DNA of 32,417 nt, taken from Rhodopirellula sp. GTDB lineage: Bacteria; Planctomycetota; Planctomycetia; Planctomycetales; Planctomycetaceae. Location: positions 1 to 32,417 of the forward strand of contig JABMPE010000267.1 of assembly GCA_013203845.1 (NCBI GenBank). The letters are read 5' to 3'. The notes below the pieces were generated by a model, which was not told the origin of the DNA, made no database searches, and worked only from the letters and a program-made list of their open reading frames with translations. Positions 17,217 to 25,223 of the stretch are shown in pieces. The position numbers were made by a program, and so were the translations under genes. Numbering within the stretch: the first letter of the stretch is position 1; each line of letters opens with the position of its first letter.

Positions 17217-17273
17217 GTAGGGTGCGTCTCGACGCACCATCCGAAATGACTGGTGCGTCGAGACGCACCCTAC
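17217..17273. repeat. REP doublet (REPIN) with GTAG feet
   Basis: Two 23-base arms (17217-17239 and 17251-17273) are perfect inverted copies separated by 11 bases. Each arm is itself a REP: the tetranucleotide GTAG at the outer foot, followed by an 8-bp hairpin GGTGCGTC/GACGCACC with a two-base loop. GTAG plus hairpin in an inverted pair is the usual structure mobilised by RAYT transposases. A RAYT remnant lies just upstream, and the phospholipase D-like gene ends 17 bases downstream. Confidence 0.75.
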
Positions 17274-17289
17274 GTCACTACGTCCCGAC

Positions 17290-18399
17290 TTAATCAGGAA
17301 ATGCTTCGTCAAGTAGTTGGAGCCGAAATTCATCGTCCGTCGCGGCACGATAGACTATTGGCTGATGGTACTTTCGAAAACTTGACCTGCGACCGTGTGA
17401 GCATTCTGTGATCGCGGCTTCTTCCCAACCTTCAATAATATCCTTTTGCAGTTGAGAAGGTTTGTCTGAAGAAAAACTGACAAACAACGGAGCGTTACTT
17501 TGCGTCTCTCCGCTGTGTCCAGGACGAAAGCAAAAGAACGACATTACATTCGGCATTCGTTCAATTCGCTGTCGCATTGATACAGGCAAAATCAGCCCAA
17601 ACCCCGAAGTGCTGGAAATTGGTAAAGATGCAGCCAAGACGTAACGACGGATGATCGTTACAGCGATACTGCCATCTTTGGGCAGTGACATCGAAAGGCG
17701 TGGGTCGTCAGGGCCAAGTTCTGTAACTTCAATCAGCTTTCCTGCCAGGCCCAACCACCAATTGGCCCATTCTCGACTCGGGGCCATCCGTAGTCGTTCA
17801 ATTAGATCACTCGCCTCTGCCGCAATCGACGTTGGCTGCTTCCCTGAAAGTCGAGACCACACCCCGACGAAACTCTTCGGAAGTCTCGTTGTCACTTTTG
17901 AATCTTCGATGATCGGAAGGCTATCGATGAAGTCTCTTATGAACGGCGGTTCAAAGGGGACGATCTGCTCCCAAAGATCATCGAACCATAATTCGAGTTC
18001 AGAAACCTGTTCGCACTCTGTGAACTGGACTGACATTTCGACTCTTCTTGTAATTCCTTTCTTTGTCATATTCGCCGAGCCCACCAAGGCTTGCCGTCCG
18101 GCGATTAGAACTTTTGCGTGTAAGCCCTGGCAATGGCGAACTCTTTCGAAGTTCAGATCTATGAAATCGGCAAACGCTTCTCTTTGAGTTCTCGGTTGTA
18201 ATTTGAGCAGTTCCTCAATATCGGTTATCAGCCACCATTCTCGCGTCTTGTCGGTCAACCTTTGGAGATATTCGAGCCCGATGTACGGGCACGTGATCCT
18301 CACATCCTCGTCTGAAACCATGTTGATAATGGCATCATCGAATGGAGATACACCGCCCTGCATTGACTGCGGCGTGTGGTAAATCAGGCGTGAAGCCAT
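17290..18399 (-). CDS. Phospholipase D-like (single HKD) protein, putative nuclease
   Basis: 369 residues from the ATG at 18399, which has AAGGG about nine bases upstream. A longer frame would overlap the next gene and is not used. The N-terminal half is a PLD-like domain with one HKD-type motif, HAKVLIAGRQALVGSANMT (His94, Lys96, Gly-Ser at 107-108, Asn110). The usual Asp five residues after Lys is Gly101. Single-HKD proteins act as dimers, for example Nuc and BfiI nucleases. The C-terminal 200 residues (from about PLPIIEDSK) match nothing I recognise. Two sampled lines of this gene are about 47% GC against about 58% in the epimerase gene next door, which hints at transfer. It sits between two REP doublets. 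A nuclease or defence role is possible but unproven. Confidence 0.7.
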   Translation of the reverse strand: MASRLIYHTPQSMQGGVSPFDDAIINMVSDEDVRITCPYIGLEYLQRLTDKTREWWLITDIEELLKLQPRTQREAFADFIDLNFERVRHCQGLHAKVLIAGRQALVGSANMTKKGITRRVEMSVQFTECEQVSELELWFDDLWEQIVPFEPPFIRDFIDSLPIIEDSKVTTRLPKSFVGVWSRLSGKQPTSIAAEASDLIERLRMAPSREWANWWLGLAGKLIEVTELGPDDPRLSMSLPKDGSIAVTIIRRYVLAASLPISSTSGFGLILPVSMRQRIERMPNVMSFFCFRPGHSGETQSNAPLFVSFSSDKPSQLQKDIIEGWEEAAITECSHGRRSSFRKYHQPIVYRAATDDEFRLQLLDEAFPD

Positions 18400-18475
18400 A
18401 GTCAATACCCTTGCAGTGTCGCAAATGTCATGGTTTTGCAGCGAAGTGCCAGTGACACACCTTTCAGAAAGTCTG

Positions 18476-19453
18476 TCAAGCGAGAACCTGTTCCGCTGAG
18501 ATGTCGATCCAGGTGGAAAACATTTCGCCGGGGCCGAGGGTTTTCCAGCCGGTGTTGAGGCCCTGTTTTGCTGCCTCACTCTGCTCCAGGTTGATGGCGT
18601 CGGTCACGCACGTGTAAGGCTCGAAGCAGATGGCGTTGCGATTGGGCGGCGTGTAGATCACCAGTTCCGTAAAGCTGCCGGGGTTTCGCTGAGCGATCTG
18701 CAGGCCGGCGGCTTCGTCCATGATCACGCATTCGACGATGTCGGCGGGGACTCCACTGAAGACGTCGTCCAGTTTGCGCTCGCCGAAGTACACGCCGTCG
18801 GTCAGTGGAACGTCAGACGGCAGTGCAGATTTTTTACCGGTCGGCAGGCAGTCGATCAGTTCCCACTGTTCGGTGACCGGAGCGACACACAGGCATTTGT
18901 CGGCTTCGGTTTCGGCGGTCAGCGGCAGCTTGAAGTACGCATGCGTGCCCAGACCCCACGGCAGAACGACCTTGTCTGGATTGAAGATCTCAAACTTCGA
19001 CTGCAGCGTCGCTCCGGAAATTTCGTACTGGACGCGGATGATGAAATCGGCCGGCCAGAGTTTCAGCCGATCGGGAGCATCTTCGCTGAGCTGGAACTCG
19101 CCGATCACAAAGTCGTCACCCTGCGCGACGATTCGCCACGGACGGTCAATGCAGAGACCATGAATCGCGTTGCCAGTGTTGTCGTAACCGACTTTGTCGG
19201 CGGGAAGCTGATAGTCCTTGCCAGCCCACGAGAAATTTCCGCCTTTGATTCGGTTGGGAAACGGAAACAGCAGCGGTATACCGTTGCCACTCACCCGCCC
19301 TGCCCCGTCGGCAAAGCCGGCCTGAGAATCGATCACGTCGACGACGCGACCGTCAATGTCGGCTTTGAATTCAAAACAGTTAAAGCCTCGATCAACAGAG
19401 ATGCGGGCGGTGGAATCGGAGTCCGCGGACTCAATCGAGACGATGTTTGACAT
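18476..19453 (-). CDS. Aldose 1-epimerase family protein (galactose mutarotase-like)
   Basis: 325 residues starting MSNIVSIESADS. The frame extends 26 codons further upstream, but those read into the REP doublet (FPAFAGMTK is a typical translation of that repeat), so the ATG at 19453 is preferred even though its ribosome site is weak. The beta-sandwich mutarotase fold is shown by GNGIPLLFPFPNRI, NAIHGL (His98), LGTHAYFKLP (His171, the probable acid) and ICFEPYTC (Glu278, the probable base). Family members interconvert sugar anomers. Some are glucose-6-phosphate epimerases, so the substrate is open. It is divergent from the secreted protein gene at 19749 and lies 76 bases upstream of the phospholipase D-like gene on the same strand. 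Confidence 0.85.
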   Translation of the reverse strand: MSNIVSIESADSDSTARISVDRGFNCFEFKADIDGRVVDVIDSQAGFADGAGRVSGNGIPLLFPFPNRIKGGNFSWAGKDYQLPADKVGYDNTGNAIHGLCIDRPWRIVAQGDDFVIGEFQLSEDAPDRLKLWPADFIIRVQYEISGATLQSKFEIFNPDKVVLPWGLGTHAYFKLPLTAETEADKCLCVAPVTEQWELIDCLPTGKKSALPSDVPLTDGVYFGERKLDDVFSGVPADIVECVIMDEAAGLQIAQRNPGSFTELVIYTPPNRNAICFEPYTCVTDAINLEQSEAAKQGLNTGWKTLGPGEMFSTWIDISAEQVLA

Positions 19454-19493
19454 GGTGAATGTTCCAAATCGAAGCGGGAGTGAATGATTTTTC

Positions 19494-19560
19494 GTCATTC
19501 CCGCGAAGGCGGGAAACCAGAACACATGCAAAACTGGTTTCCCGCCTGCGCGGGCATGAC
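19494..19560. repeat. REP doublet of the GTCATTCCCGCG type
   Basis: Arms 19494-19520 and 19534-19560 are inverted copies of 27 bases with two differences, separated by 13 bases. Each has the core GTCATTCCCGCG...GGCGGGAA, itself a hairpin. This repeat type is widespread in bacteria. It lies between two divergent genes and is unrelated in sequence to the doublet at 17217. Confidence 0.75.
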
Positions 19561-19748
19561 ATCGTTGCGAATCGGAATATCAGCGGGAGTTTCTGTGCAA
19601 GTTTCAAGAATCGTCCAGACTTCGTCAGGCCGAGCCTGACCAACGGATTGGAGTGAAGAATATGTCACGCGGCAGCGGATGTCTCGCGTGTTTGGCGCCG
19701 CGGGAGTTACGATTCCAGCTGTTTGCCAGCCTCTGCAGGAGAAACGTC

Positions 19749-21620
19749 ATGCGTCGCATCTTGAGTTTACTCTGTCTTATCGGTGGTTTCGGACTGCTGA
19801 TGTCTCCAGGTTTGGTTGCCGACGACGTCGTTCCGGCACTGACGATTGACTCGCCGATGTCGCCTCCGACGTGGGCGTTGCTGCAGCGGAAACTGTTGCA
19901 AGCCAACGCGGACGCGTGCGAAGAGTTCTACCGTCGGTATTTCGACGAGCGTGGTTTCCTGCTTTGCGTGGAACGGTGGGGCGGCGACGACGGGCCGGAC
20001 GATGCGATCGAGAACTGCCATCGCTGGCCGATCCTGCACGCTCTGGGAGCCGACGACCGGATTCTGCAACTCTACAAGCAGGCGTGGGAGGGACATCTGC
20101 GACAGTACACGCTGGCCAGAACGACTCACGTACCGTTTGCCAGAGACGGCATGTACTACCGCGAGTTTCCGGTGATGTTCGACTGGCTGCATCACGCGGA
20201 AGGGCTGACAGTCTTCTGCCTGCAGGGCTTGTCGGACCCGCACGATCGCAACCTTCTGCTGCGGACGCAGAGGTTTGCCGGCTTCTACCTGAACGACAAT
20301 CCTCAGGCACAGAATTACGACTCGAAGCATCGCCTTATTAAGAGCATGTTCAACGGCAGTCGCGGGCCGTTGCTGAGGCCGGCAACGGGGCTCGACTGGG
20401 CTGGCGACCCGATCGAGATCGAGCACCGGTTTGAACTCGGACACGGCGAACGCAACTACGAAGAAATGCTCGCTCACTTCAAAGATTACAACGACATCGT
20501 CGGAGACCATCCTCAGAACCTGCTGTCGACGGCTCTGGGACTGAATGCGTTCATGCTGACCGGAGAGACTCGGTATCGGGATTGGGTGCTGGAATACGCC
20601 GACGCCTGGCGGCAGCGGATGGTCGATAATGGCAACATCATTCCGACAAAGATCGGACTCGATGGAAAGACTGGAGGACCGGACGGTAAGTGGTACGGTG
20701 GCGTTTACGGCTGGGGATTCAGTATCGAAGTGCCTCAAACGGGCGAACTCGCTCACCGCAACACGCATTACCTGGGCCTGCCCAGTTTCATGAATGCCTA
20801 CCTGCTGACTGGCGAGGATCGGTTTCTCGACCCGTGGCGAAAACAGATCGACGTGATCAACGCTCAGGCAAAAACCATCGACGGAAAGCAGCAGTACCCT
20901 CGCATGTTCGGCGACGACGGCTGGTACAGCTACTCCACCGCGAAGTACACGACCGGTGTCGAAGAAATTGCGTTCCTGACACAGCAGAAAGCCGACCTGG
21001 CACGCGTTCCGAAAACCGGCTGGTGGAGCTACCTCGAAGGCAAAAACCCGGACTATCCGAAGCAGGCTTTGAGAGCCGACCTTGCCGCCGTGCGAAAGAA
21101 AGTGCTGGCCAGCCGCGAGGACACGACAACTCCCGACACGAGGCTCGCCGATGATCCCATGAAATTTAATCCGGCCAGCATCGCTTCTCTGGTGCAGCAG
21201 ATGCTGGGAGGGCTTCCGACGAACAAACAGGGACTGGTTCTGCATAGCCGGTTGCGATACTTCGATCCGGTCAACCGTCGCGCCGGGTTACCGTCCGGCT
21301 GTACGGCACTGGTTGAGAAGCTGGAACCCGACTCCACGACCGTCACTCTCGTCAACACCGACCAGCTCAATTCAAAGACCGTCACCATTCAGGCCGGCGG
21401 TTACGGCGAGCATCAATTCACGTCGGGTGAGACTCGTCGAGCACCACCTGTTTCCAGGCCTGCTTCAGGTCGTGCCGACACGAGCAGACAGTCATTTGAA
21501 ATCAACAGCCGAACGCTGACATTGAAACTGGAACCGGGCTGCGGCGTCCAGCTGGTTCTGGGAACGAGCCGTTACGTGAACCCACCAACGCTGGCCTTCC
21601 CGTGGAATCGCGCAAAGTAG
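19749..21620 (+). CDS. Secreted protein of unknown function, possibly (alpha/alpha)-barrel glycosidase-like
   Basis: 623 residues from the ATG at 19749, which has AGGAGA eight bases upstream and is followed at once by a signal peptide (MRRILSLLCLIGGFGLLMSP, cleavage probably after GLVA). An earlier GTG at 19653 is in frame but would place 32 residues before the signal. The mature protein is rich in Trp, Tyr and His and has helical repeats such as NCHRWPILHALGADDRILQLY, FDWLHHAEGLTVFCLQGL and HYLGLPSFMNAYLLTGEDRFL. Their spacing suggests a helical toroid like those of carbohydrate-active enzymes. A beta-rich end (about residue 500 on) includes a Ser/Pro/Arg-rich insert near nt 21425-21495. I do not recognise the family with certainty. 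The neighbouring mutarotase and dehydrogenase would suit sugar metabolism. Confidence 0.7.
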   Translation: MRRILSLLCLIGGFGLLMSPGLVADDVVPALTIDSPMSPPTWALLQRKLLQANADACEEFYRRYFDERGFLLCVERWGGDDGPDDAIENCHRWPILHALGADDRILQLYKQAWEGHLRQYTLARTTHVPFARDGMYYREFPVMFDWLHHAEGLTVFCLQGLSDPHDRNLLLRTQRFAGFYLNDNPQAQNYDSKHRLIKSMFNGSRGPLLRPATGLDWAGDPIEIEHRFELGHGERNYEEMLAHFKDYNDIVGDHPQNLLSTALGLNAFMLTGETRYRDWVLEYADAWRQRMVDNGNIIPTKIGLDGKTGGPDGKWYGGVYGWGFSIEVPQTGELAHRNTHYLGLPSFMNAYLLTGEDRFLDPWRKQIDVINAQAKTIDGKQQYPRMFGDDGWYSYSTAKYTTGVEEIAFLTQQKADLARVPKTGWWSYLEGKNPDYPKQALRADLAAVRKKVLASREDTTTPDTRLADDPMKFNPASIASLVQQMLGGLPTNKQGLVLHSRLRYFDPVNRRAGLPSGCTALVEKLEPDSTTVTLVNTDQLNSKTVTIQAGGYGEHQFTSGETRRAPPVSRPASGRADTSRQSFEINSRTLTLKLEPGCGVQLVLGTSRYVNPPTLAFPWNRAK

Positions 21621-21714
21621 TTTTCCTGCTGCCTGCCAATGCCGTTACTCTGCGTCGGCTGCCCCGTCAGAAACCCAAACCACCGAAGAAAAATTACCAG
21701 ACAGGAATGCAACG

Positions 21715-22404
21715 ATGTCGGATGCGAAAGTGGTGGTCCTGACAGGAGCAACTCGAGGGCTTGGTCGAGCGATGGCTGCCCGCTTGATCGAGGACGGCCA
21801 TACGGTCGTCGGCTGTGGTCGGTCGTTATCCGGCATCAAAGATCTGCAAGCGTCCTTCGCGGGGCCGAGCCGGTTCGATTGCGTGGACGTGACCGATGAC
21901 GGGCAGGTCGCTGAGTGGGCCGAGAGTGTTATCGCCGAACTCGGCCCGCCGGACCTGCTCCTGAATAACGCCGCGACGGTTAACCCGAACGCGCCCGTCT
22001 GGGAAGTCTCCGCCGAGGACTTCGACGCCGTGATCAACGTAAACATTAAAGGAGTCGCCAACGTACTGCGTCATTTTGTGCCCTCGATGGTCGCACGTCG
22101 GCGCGGCATTATTGTGAATTTCAGTTCCGGCTGGGGACGGTCGACGTCCCCTGAAGTCGGTCCTTACTGCGCGACGAAATGGGCCATCGAAGGTCTGACT
22201 CAGTCACTCGCTCAGGAACTGCCCGACGGCATGGCTGCGATTCCGCTCAACCCAGGCATCATCAACACCGAGATGCTGCAAAGCTGTTTCGGTTCAGGAG
22301 CCGCTCACTATCCCAATCCCGACGAATGGAGCCGCTACGCCGTCCCGTACATTCTGAGCATCAGGCCGTCGCAGAACGGCCAGTCGTTGAGTGTGACTCC
22401 GTAA
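21715..22404 (+). CDS. Short-chain dehydrogenase/reductase (SDR)
   Basis: A 229-residue classical SDR. The nucleotide-binding motif is TGATRGLG (residues 10-17), the structural NNAA motif is at 84-87, the catalytic Ser138 lies in NFSSGWG, and the catalytic pair is Tyr151/Lys155 (YCATK). The proline-glycine turn NPGIINTEML follows. The end is slightly shorter than the usual 245-250 residues but still reaches the final NGQSLSVTP strand. ATG start with AGGAA about eight bases upstream. It lies 94 bases after the secreted protein on the same strand and is convergent with the RND adaptor gene. The substrate cannot be told from sequence. Confidence 0.88.
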   Translation: MSDAKVVVLTGATRGLGRAMAARLIEDGHTVVGCGRSLSGIKDLQASFAGPSRFDCVDVTDDGQVAEWAESVIAELGPPDLLLNNAATVNPNAPVWEVSAEDFDAVINVNIKGVANVLRHFVPSMVARRRGIIVNFSSGWGRSTSPEVGPYCATKWAIEGLTQSLAQELPDGMAAIPLNPGIINTEMLQSCFGSGAAHYPNPDEWSRYAVPYILSIRPSQNGQSLSVTP

Positions 22405-22452
22405 GCCAGCATGACTCCGCAGGCCGCAGACAAACCCTTATCGTATGAAAGA

Positions 22453-23829
22453 TCAGTCACGAAGCATCAGCGTCTGGCCGTCGCGCAGCGATTCGGCGGC
22501 GGACGTCGTGGCCTGAACGGCGATGTGAGAGCCATTCGTCAGCACGTCGAGGTTCGTCATCACAACGCGGTCGCCTGGGGTCAGGCCGGCGCTGATGAAT
22601 GCCTGAGCTTCCAGCCGTCGGGAAACCTCAACGGCCACTTCGACCGCCTTGCCGTCCCGCTCGACGAAGACGCGAGTTGATCCCGGGCTGTTGCCGATGA
22701 CCGCCGCCCGCGGGATGACGACGACATTTTTCAAAACGGGTCCTTGGATTCTGGCCTGGACAAAGCTGCCGGGCAGCAGCGGGAGTGCAACGCCTTTGTT
22801 ATCAACTTCGACGAGGACATCGATGGTGCGCGTCGCCATGTCCGCTTCCGGCGAAATGCGAACGACTCGCCCCGTCCAGCGCGCAGAGGCGACTTCGTTT
22901 TCGGCCAGTTCCACCAGCGGTTGATCGCCGGCAAGTACCAGTTCGGCGATCTTCGCGAAATCGAGCGGGTGCAGCGGAACGGCAATCTCGACAGCGTCAA
23001 TTTGAGTCACTCGGTAAAGCGGAGTCCCTGGCTGAACGTACTGACCTTTTTCGACATGCACTTCCGTCAGCAGGCCGGAAAATGGAGCGCGCACTTCCGT
23101 TCTGCGGACATTGATGGCGGCCAGCTTTTTCTCCGTGTTCAACCGGTCGAGTCGTTTCTGCAGTTGTTGCCTCTGTGCGGGGAAGAGCGAATGCAGATTG
23201 TCCGCTTCAATGAATGCTCGTTCGTAACGTCGCTCATCCAGCTGCGACAATGTCAGCTGGTTCTGCGTCACCGTGCCGTCTTTGGCAAGCTGTTCCATCC
23301 GGGCGTGGTCCGCTTTGGCAATGCTGTAATTTCGGCGAGAAGTTTCCAGCAGGCGGGCGTTGTTCTGCTCCTGTTGCTTCAAAGTCTGCAACTCGGCCAG
23401 CCCTTCTTCCACGGCTTGATCCGCCTGAGCCAGGCGTTCGTGATACACCTCGGGATCAATCGACAGCAGCACGTCGCCCTCTGTCCGACTCGATCCCGTT
23501 TCAAGTAACGGATCGTTCGGAAAGAACTTCGGCCCCGAAACGGCTTCACCGACTTTCAAACGCCGGCTGACCGACACCACTTCGCCCGACAGCTGAGCTG
23601 AGTAAACAACCTCGCGTTCGGCGACGACCGATCCAAACCCTTTGACGATTTCCTGCAGGTTGACTCGCTGAACCTCAAACACCTCAACGTTGAAGACTTT
23701 CGTTTCGACGTCCCGCTTCGCTGGCTCTTCACGCAGAGAGGCCAGACCAACAAACCCGCCACTACCGATCAGCAATGCCAGCAGGCAGAGGAAAACGTTC
23801 AGCGAAATGGAACTGTGTTTTTCGGACAT
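22453..23829 (-). CDS. RND efflux periplasmic adaptor (HlyD/MFP family)
   Basis: 458 residues from the ATG at 23829. A longer frame adds 50 residues of no family character and is rejected. An N-terminal membrane anchor (about residues 9-31, LNVFLCLLALLIGSGGFVGL) is followed by the lipoyl half-motif GFGSVVAEREVVYSAQLSGEV. A long coiled coil comes next (about 120-250, ERLAQADQAVEEGLAELQTLKQ and QRQQLQKRLDRLNTEKKL). Then come the second lipoyl half (RAPFSGLLTEVHVEKGQYV) and beta-barrel and membrane-proximal domains (PGSFVQARIQGP, ending GDRVVMTNL). Such adaptors join an inner-membrane RND pump to an outer-membrane channel. No pump or channel gene is adjacent, and the exporter at 2235-4853 is of another class, so it is an orphan in this window. 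Confidence 0.87.
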   Translation of the reverse strand: MSEKHSSISLNVFLCLLALLIGSGGFVGLASLREEPAKRDVETKVFNVEVFEVQRVNLQEIVKGFGSVVAEREVVYSAQLSGEVVSVSRRLKVGEAVSGPKFFPNDPLLETGSSRTEGDVLLSIDPEVYHERLAQADQAVEEGLAELQTLKQQEQNNARLLETSRRNYSIAKADHARMEQLAKDGTVTQNQLTLSQLDERRYERAFIEADNLHSLFPAQRQQLQKRLDRLNTEKKLAAINVRRTEVRAPFSGLLTEVHVEKGQYVQPGTPLYRVTQIDAVEIAVPLHPLDFAKIAELVLAGDQPLVELAENEVASARWTGRVVRISPEADMATRTIDVLVEVDNKGVALPLLPGSFVQARIQGPVLKNVVVIPRAAVIGNSPGSTRVFVERDGKAVEVAVEVSRRLEAQAFISAGLTPGDRVVMTNLDVLTNGSHIAVQATTSAAESLRDGQTLMLRD

Positions 23830-24103
23830 GTGAAGCAACGTGAGGTAACGCGGAAATCTCAGAAGTGAGTGCCGTATGATTTTCGTCTGAGACGAATGAT
23901 AGACGCAAGCACGCTTGTCGGGCTCGCCGTCTTTCGCATTGAGACGGCAGATTCTCAGTCGCGAGAGGCTGACAGCCATGTCACCGCAGAATTCGTCGGT
24001 TTTCCGGCATCAATCAGGCCACTTGCGGATTGGCCCGACCTTCCCTGTAATGCCGCCTTGCTTAATCGAAAACTGCTGTCGGATTGGTCTGGGAACGCCG
24101 AAG

Positions 24104-25057
24104 ATGGAACTGCGACCGCTGGGAAATACAGGACTTGAGCTGTCGTCGCTCAGTTTCGGAGCGTCGTCGCTGGGGGCCGAATTTCGGCAGATCGACATCA
24201 ACGAAGCGATGCGAGCGGTGCATGTCGCCCTGGATCGGGGCATGAATTTTGTCGACACGTCGCCGTTTTACGGTCGCGGCATGTCGGAAGTGCTGCTGGG
24301 TCCGGCTCTGAAAGGCATCCCGCGGGACAGTTATTATCTCGGGACGAAACTCGGGCGTTACGACGCGGCTCACTTTGATTTCTCGGCGAAACGCGTCGTC
24401 GAAAGCGTTGACGTCAGTCTGCACCGACTGGGTGTCGACTATCTTGACATCTGCCTGATGCACGACGTCGAGTTCGTCGATCTGCAGCAGATCGTTGAAG
24501 AAACCATTCCCGCTCTGCGAAAAGTCAAAGAACAGGGTAAGGTCCGATTCATCGGCATGAGTGGTTACCCAATGAAAATATTCCGCGAGATTCTTGCGCA
24601 GGAACCGCTGGACGTCGTCCTTTCTTACAACCACTACACGCTTCAGAACATGATGTTTGCCGATCTGGTTCCGTTTCTGAAAGAAAAGGGAGTTGGCATC
24701 ATGAACGCCGCTCCATTCTCGGCACGCCTCCTGACCAGTGCGCCACTGCCGGTCTGGCATCGAGCTCCGGAACATGTCAAAGCCGTCGCGAAGGCCGCGT
24801 CCGACCGCTGCGTGGCCGCCGGCATCGACCTCGCTCAGCTTGCGCTGCAATACTCGATCGCCAATCCGGACATGACGACCTGCGTCACCGGCTCGGCGAA
24901 TCCCGACCGCGTCAGCCAGTGGGTCGACTGGGCCGAGCAGCCGCTGGACGAAACACTGCTGGCCGAAGTGCTGGAAATTCTCCAGCCGATTCACAACTGG
25001 TTCTACATCGAAGGCCGCCCTGAAAATAATGATCCGGGTGCCGATCTGGACTGCTGA
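24104..25057 (+). CDS. Aldo/keto reductase, L-galactose dehydrogenase-like
   Basis: 317 residues from ATG 24104, where the family begins (MELRPLGNTGLELSSLSFGA). The 63 codons upstream in frame are not family-like. The catalytic tetrad of the AKR barrel is present: Asp51, Tyr56 (VDTSPFYG), Lys82 (GTKLGRY) and His120 (LMHD). Several blocks follow plant L-galactose dehydrogenase closely, as I remember it: FDFSAKRVVESVDVSLHRLGVDYLDI, HDVEF, QIVEETIPALRKVKEQGKVRFIGMSG, LSYNHYTL and ILQPIHNW. The enzyme would oxidise a sugar such as L-galactose with NAD, but specificity is not settled by sequence. It is first in a run of five plus-strand genes. Confidence 0.87.
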   Translation: MELRPLGNTGLELSSLSFGASSLGAEFRQIDINEAMRAVHVALDRGMNFVDTSPFYGRGMSEVLLGPALKGIPRDSYYLGTKLGRYDAAHFDFSAKRVVESVDVSLHRLGVDYLDICLMHDVEFVDLQQIVEETIPALRKVKEQGKVRFIGMSGYPMKIFREILAQEPLDVVLSYNHYTLQNMMFADLVPFLKEKGVGIMNAAPFSARLLTSAPLPVWHRAPEHVKAVAKAASDRCVAAGIDLAQLALQYSIANPDMTTCVTGSANPDRVSQWVDWAEQPLDETLLAEVLEILQPIHNWFYIEGRPENNDPGADLDC

Positions 25058-25136
25058 TTGAGTCGGCTTTTGAAGTCAGTGGCGTGTCAATAATCCACCC
25101 CTACCAGCACAAAGCCTTTGAGGGAAGTCGACATGA

Positions 25137-25214
25137 GTGGCTGGTGGTCGAACCGTGGGAGTTGCCGAAAACCCAACGACGCAGGGGGCCCGCCAGGGCT
25201 CGACCACCAGCCAC
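25137..25214. repeat. Palindromic repeat doublet (15-bp perfect arms)
   Basis: GTGGCTGGTGGTCGA (25137-25151) and its exact inverse complement (25200-25214) flank a 48-base centre containing GGGCCCGCCAGGGC and a small GTTG/CAAC stem. It lies directly before the SGNH-like gene. The form is like the other inter-genic REP-type doublets here but the sequence is unrelated. Copy number elsewhere is unknown. Confidence 0.6.
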
Positions 25215-25223
25215 CCGTTTCTC

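Noticed and set aside
16966-17220. 84-codon open frame after the transposase remnant
   Set aside because: Its translation has no family character and runs through REP-like hairpins. The frame is the decayed tail of the RAYT remnant at best.
17217-17273. CRISPR-type repeat
   Set aside because: There are only two copies, inverted rather than direct, with no spacer array or cas genes. The structure is a REP doublet.
18400-18579. Longer N-terminus for the phospholipase D-like gene
   Set aside because: It would overlap the epimerase gene by about 100 bases and has no family content. ATG 18399 has a usable ribosome site.
19454-19531. Longer N-terminus for the aldose epimerase
   Set aside because: The extra residues (including FPAFAGMTK) are translation of a dispersed repeat, and the conserved protein starts at 19453.
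19767-21245. 492-codon open frame antisense to the secreted protein gene
   Set aside because: It lies wholly over a well-supported gene with a signal peptide and a good ribosome site. Its translation shows no family pattern and is a by-product of high-GC codon use.
23830-23979. Longer N-terminus for the RND adaptor
   Set aside because: The added 50 residues precede the membrane anchor and include basic and Cys-rich sequence not typical of adaptors. The family start is at 23829.
24062-24994. 310-codon open frame antisense to the aldo/keto reductase gene
   Set aside because: The plus strand encodes a complete enzyme with its full catalytic tetrad, and the antisense product has no recognisable features.
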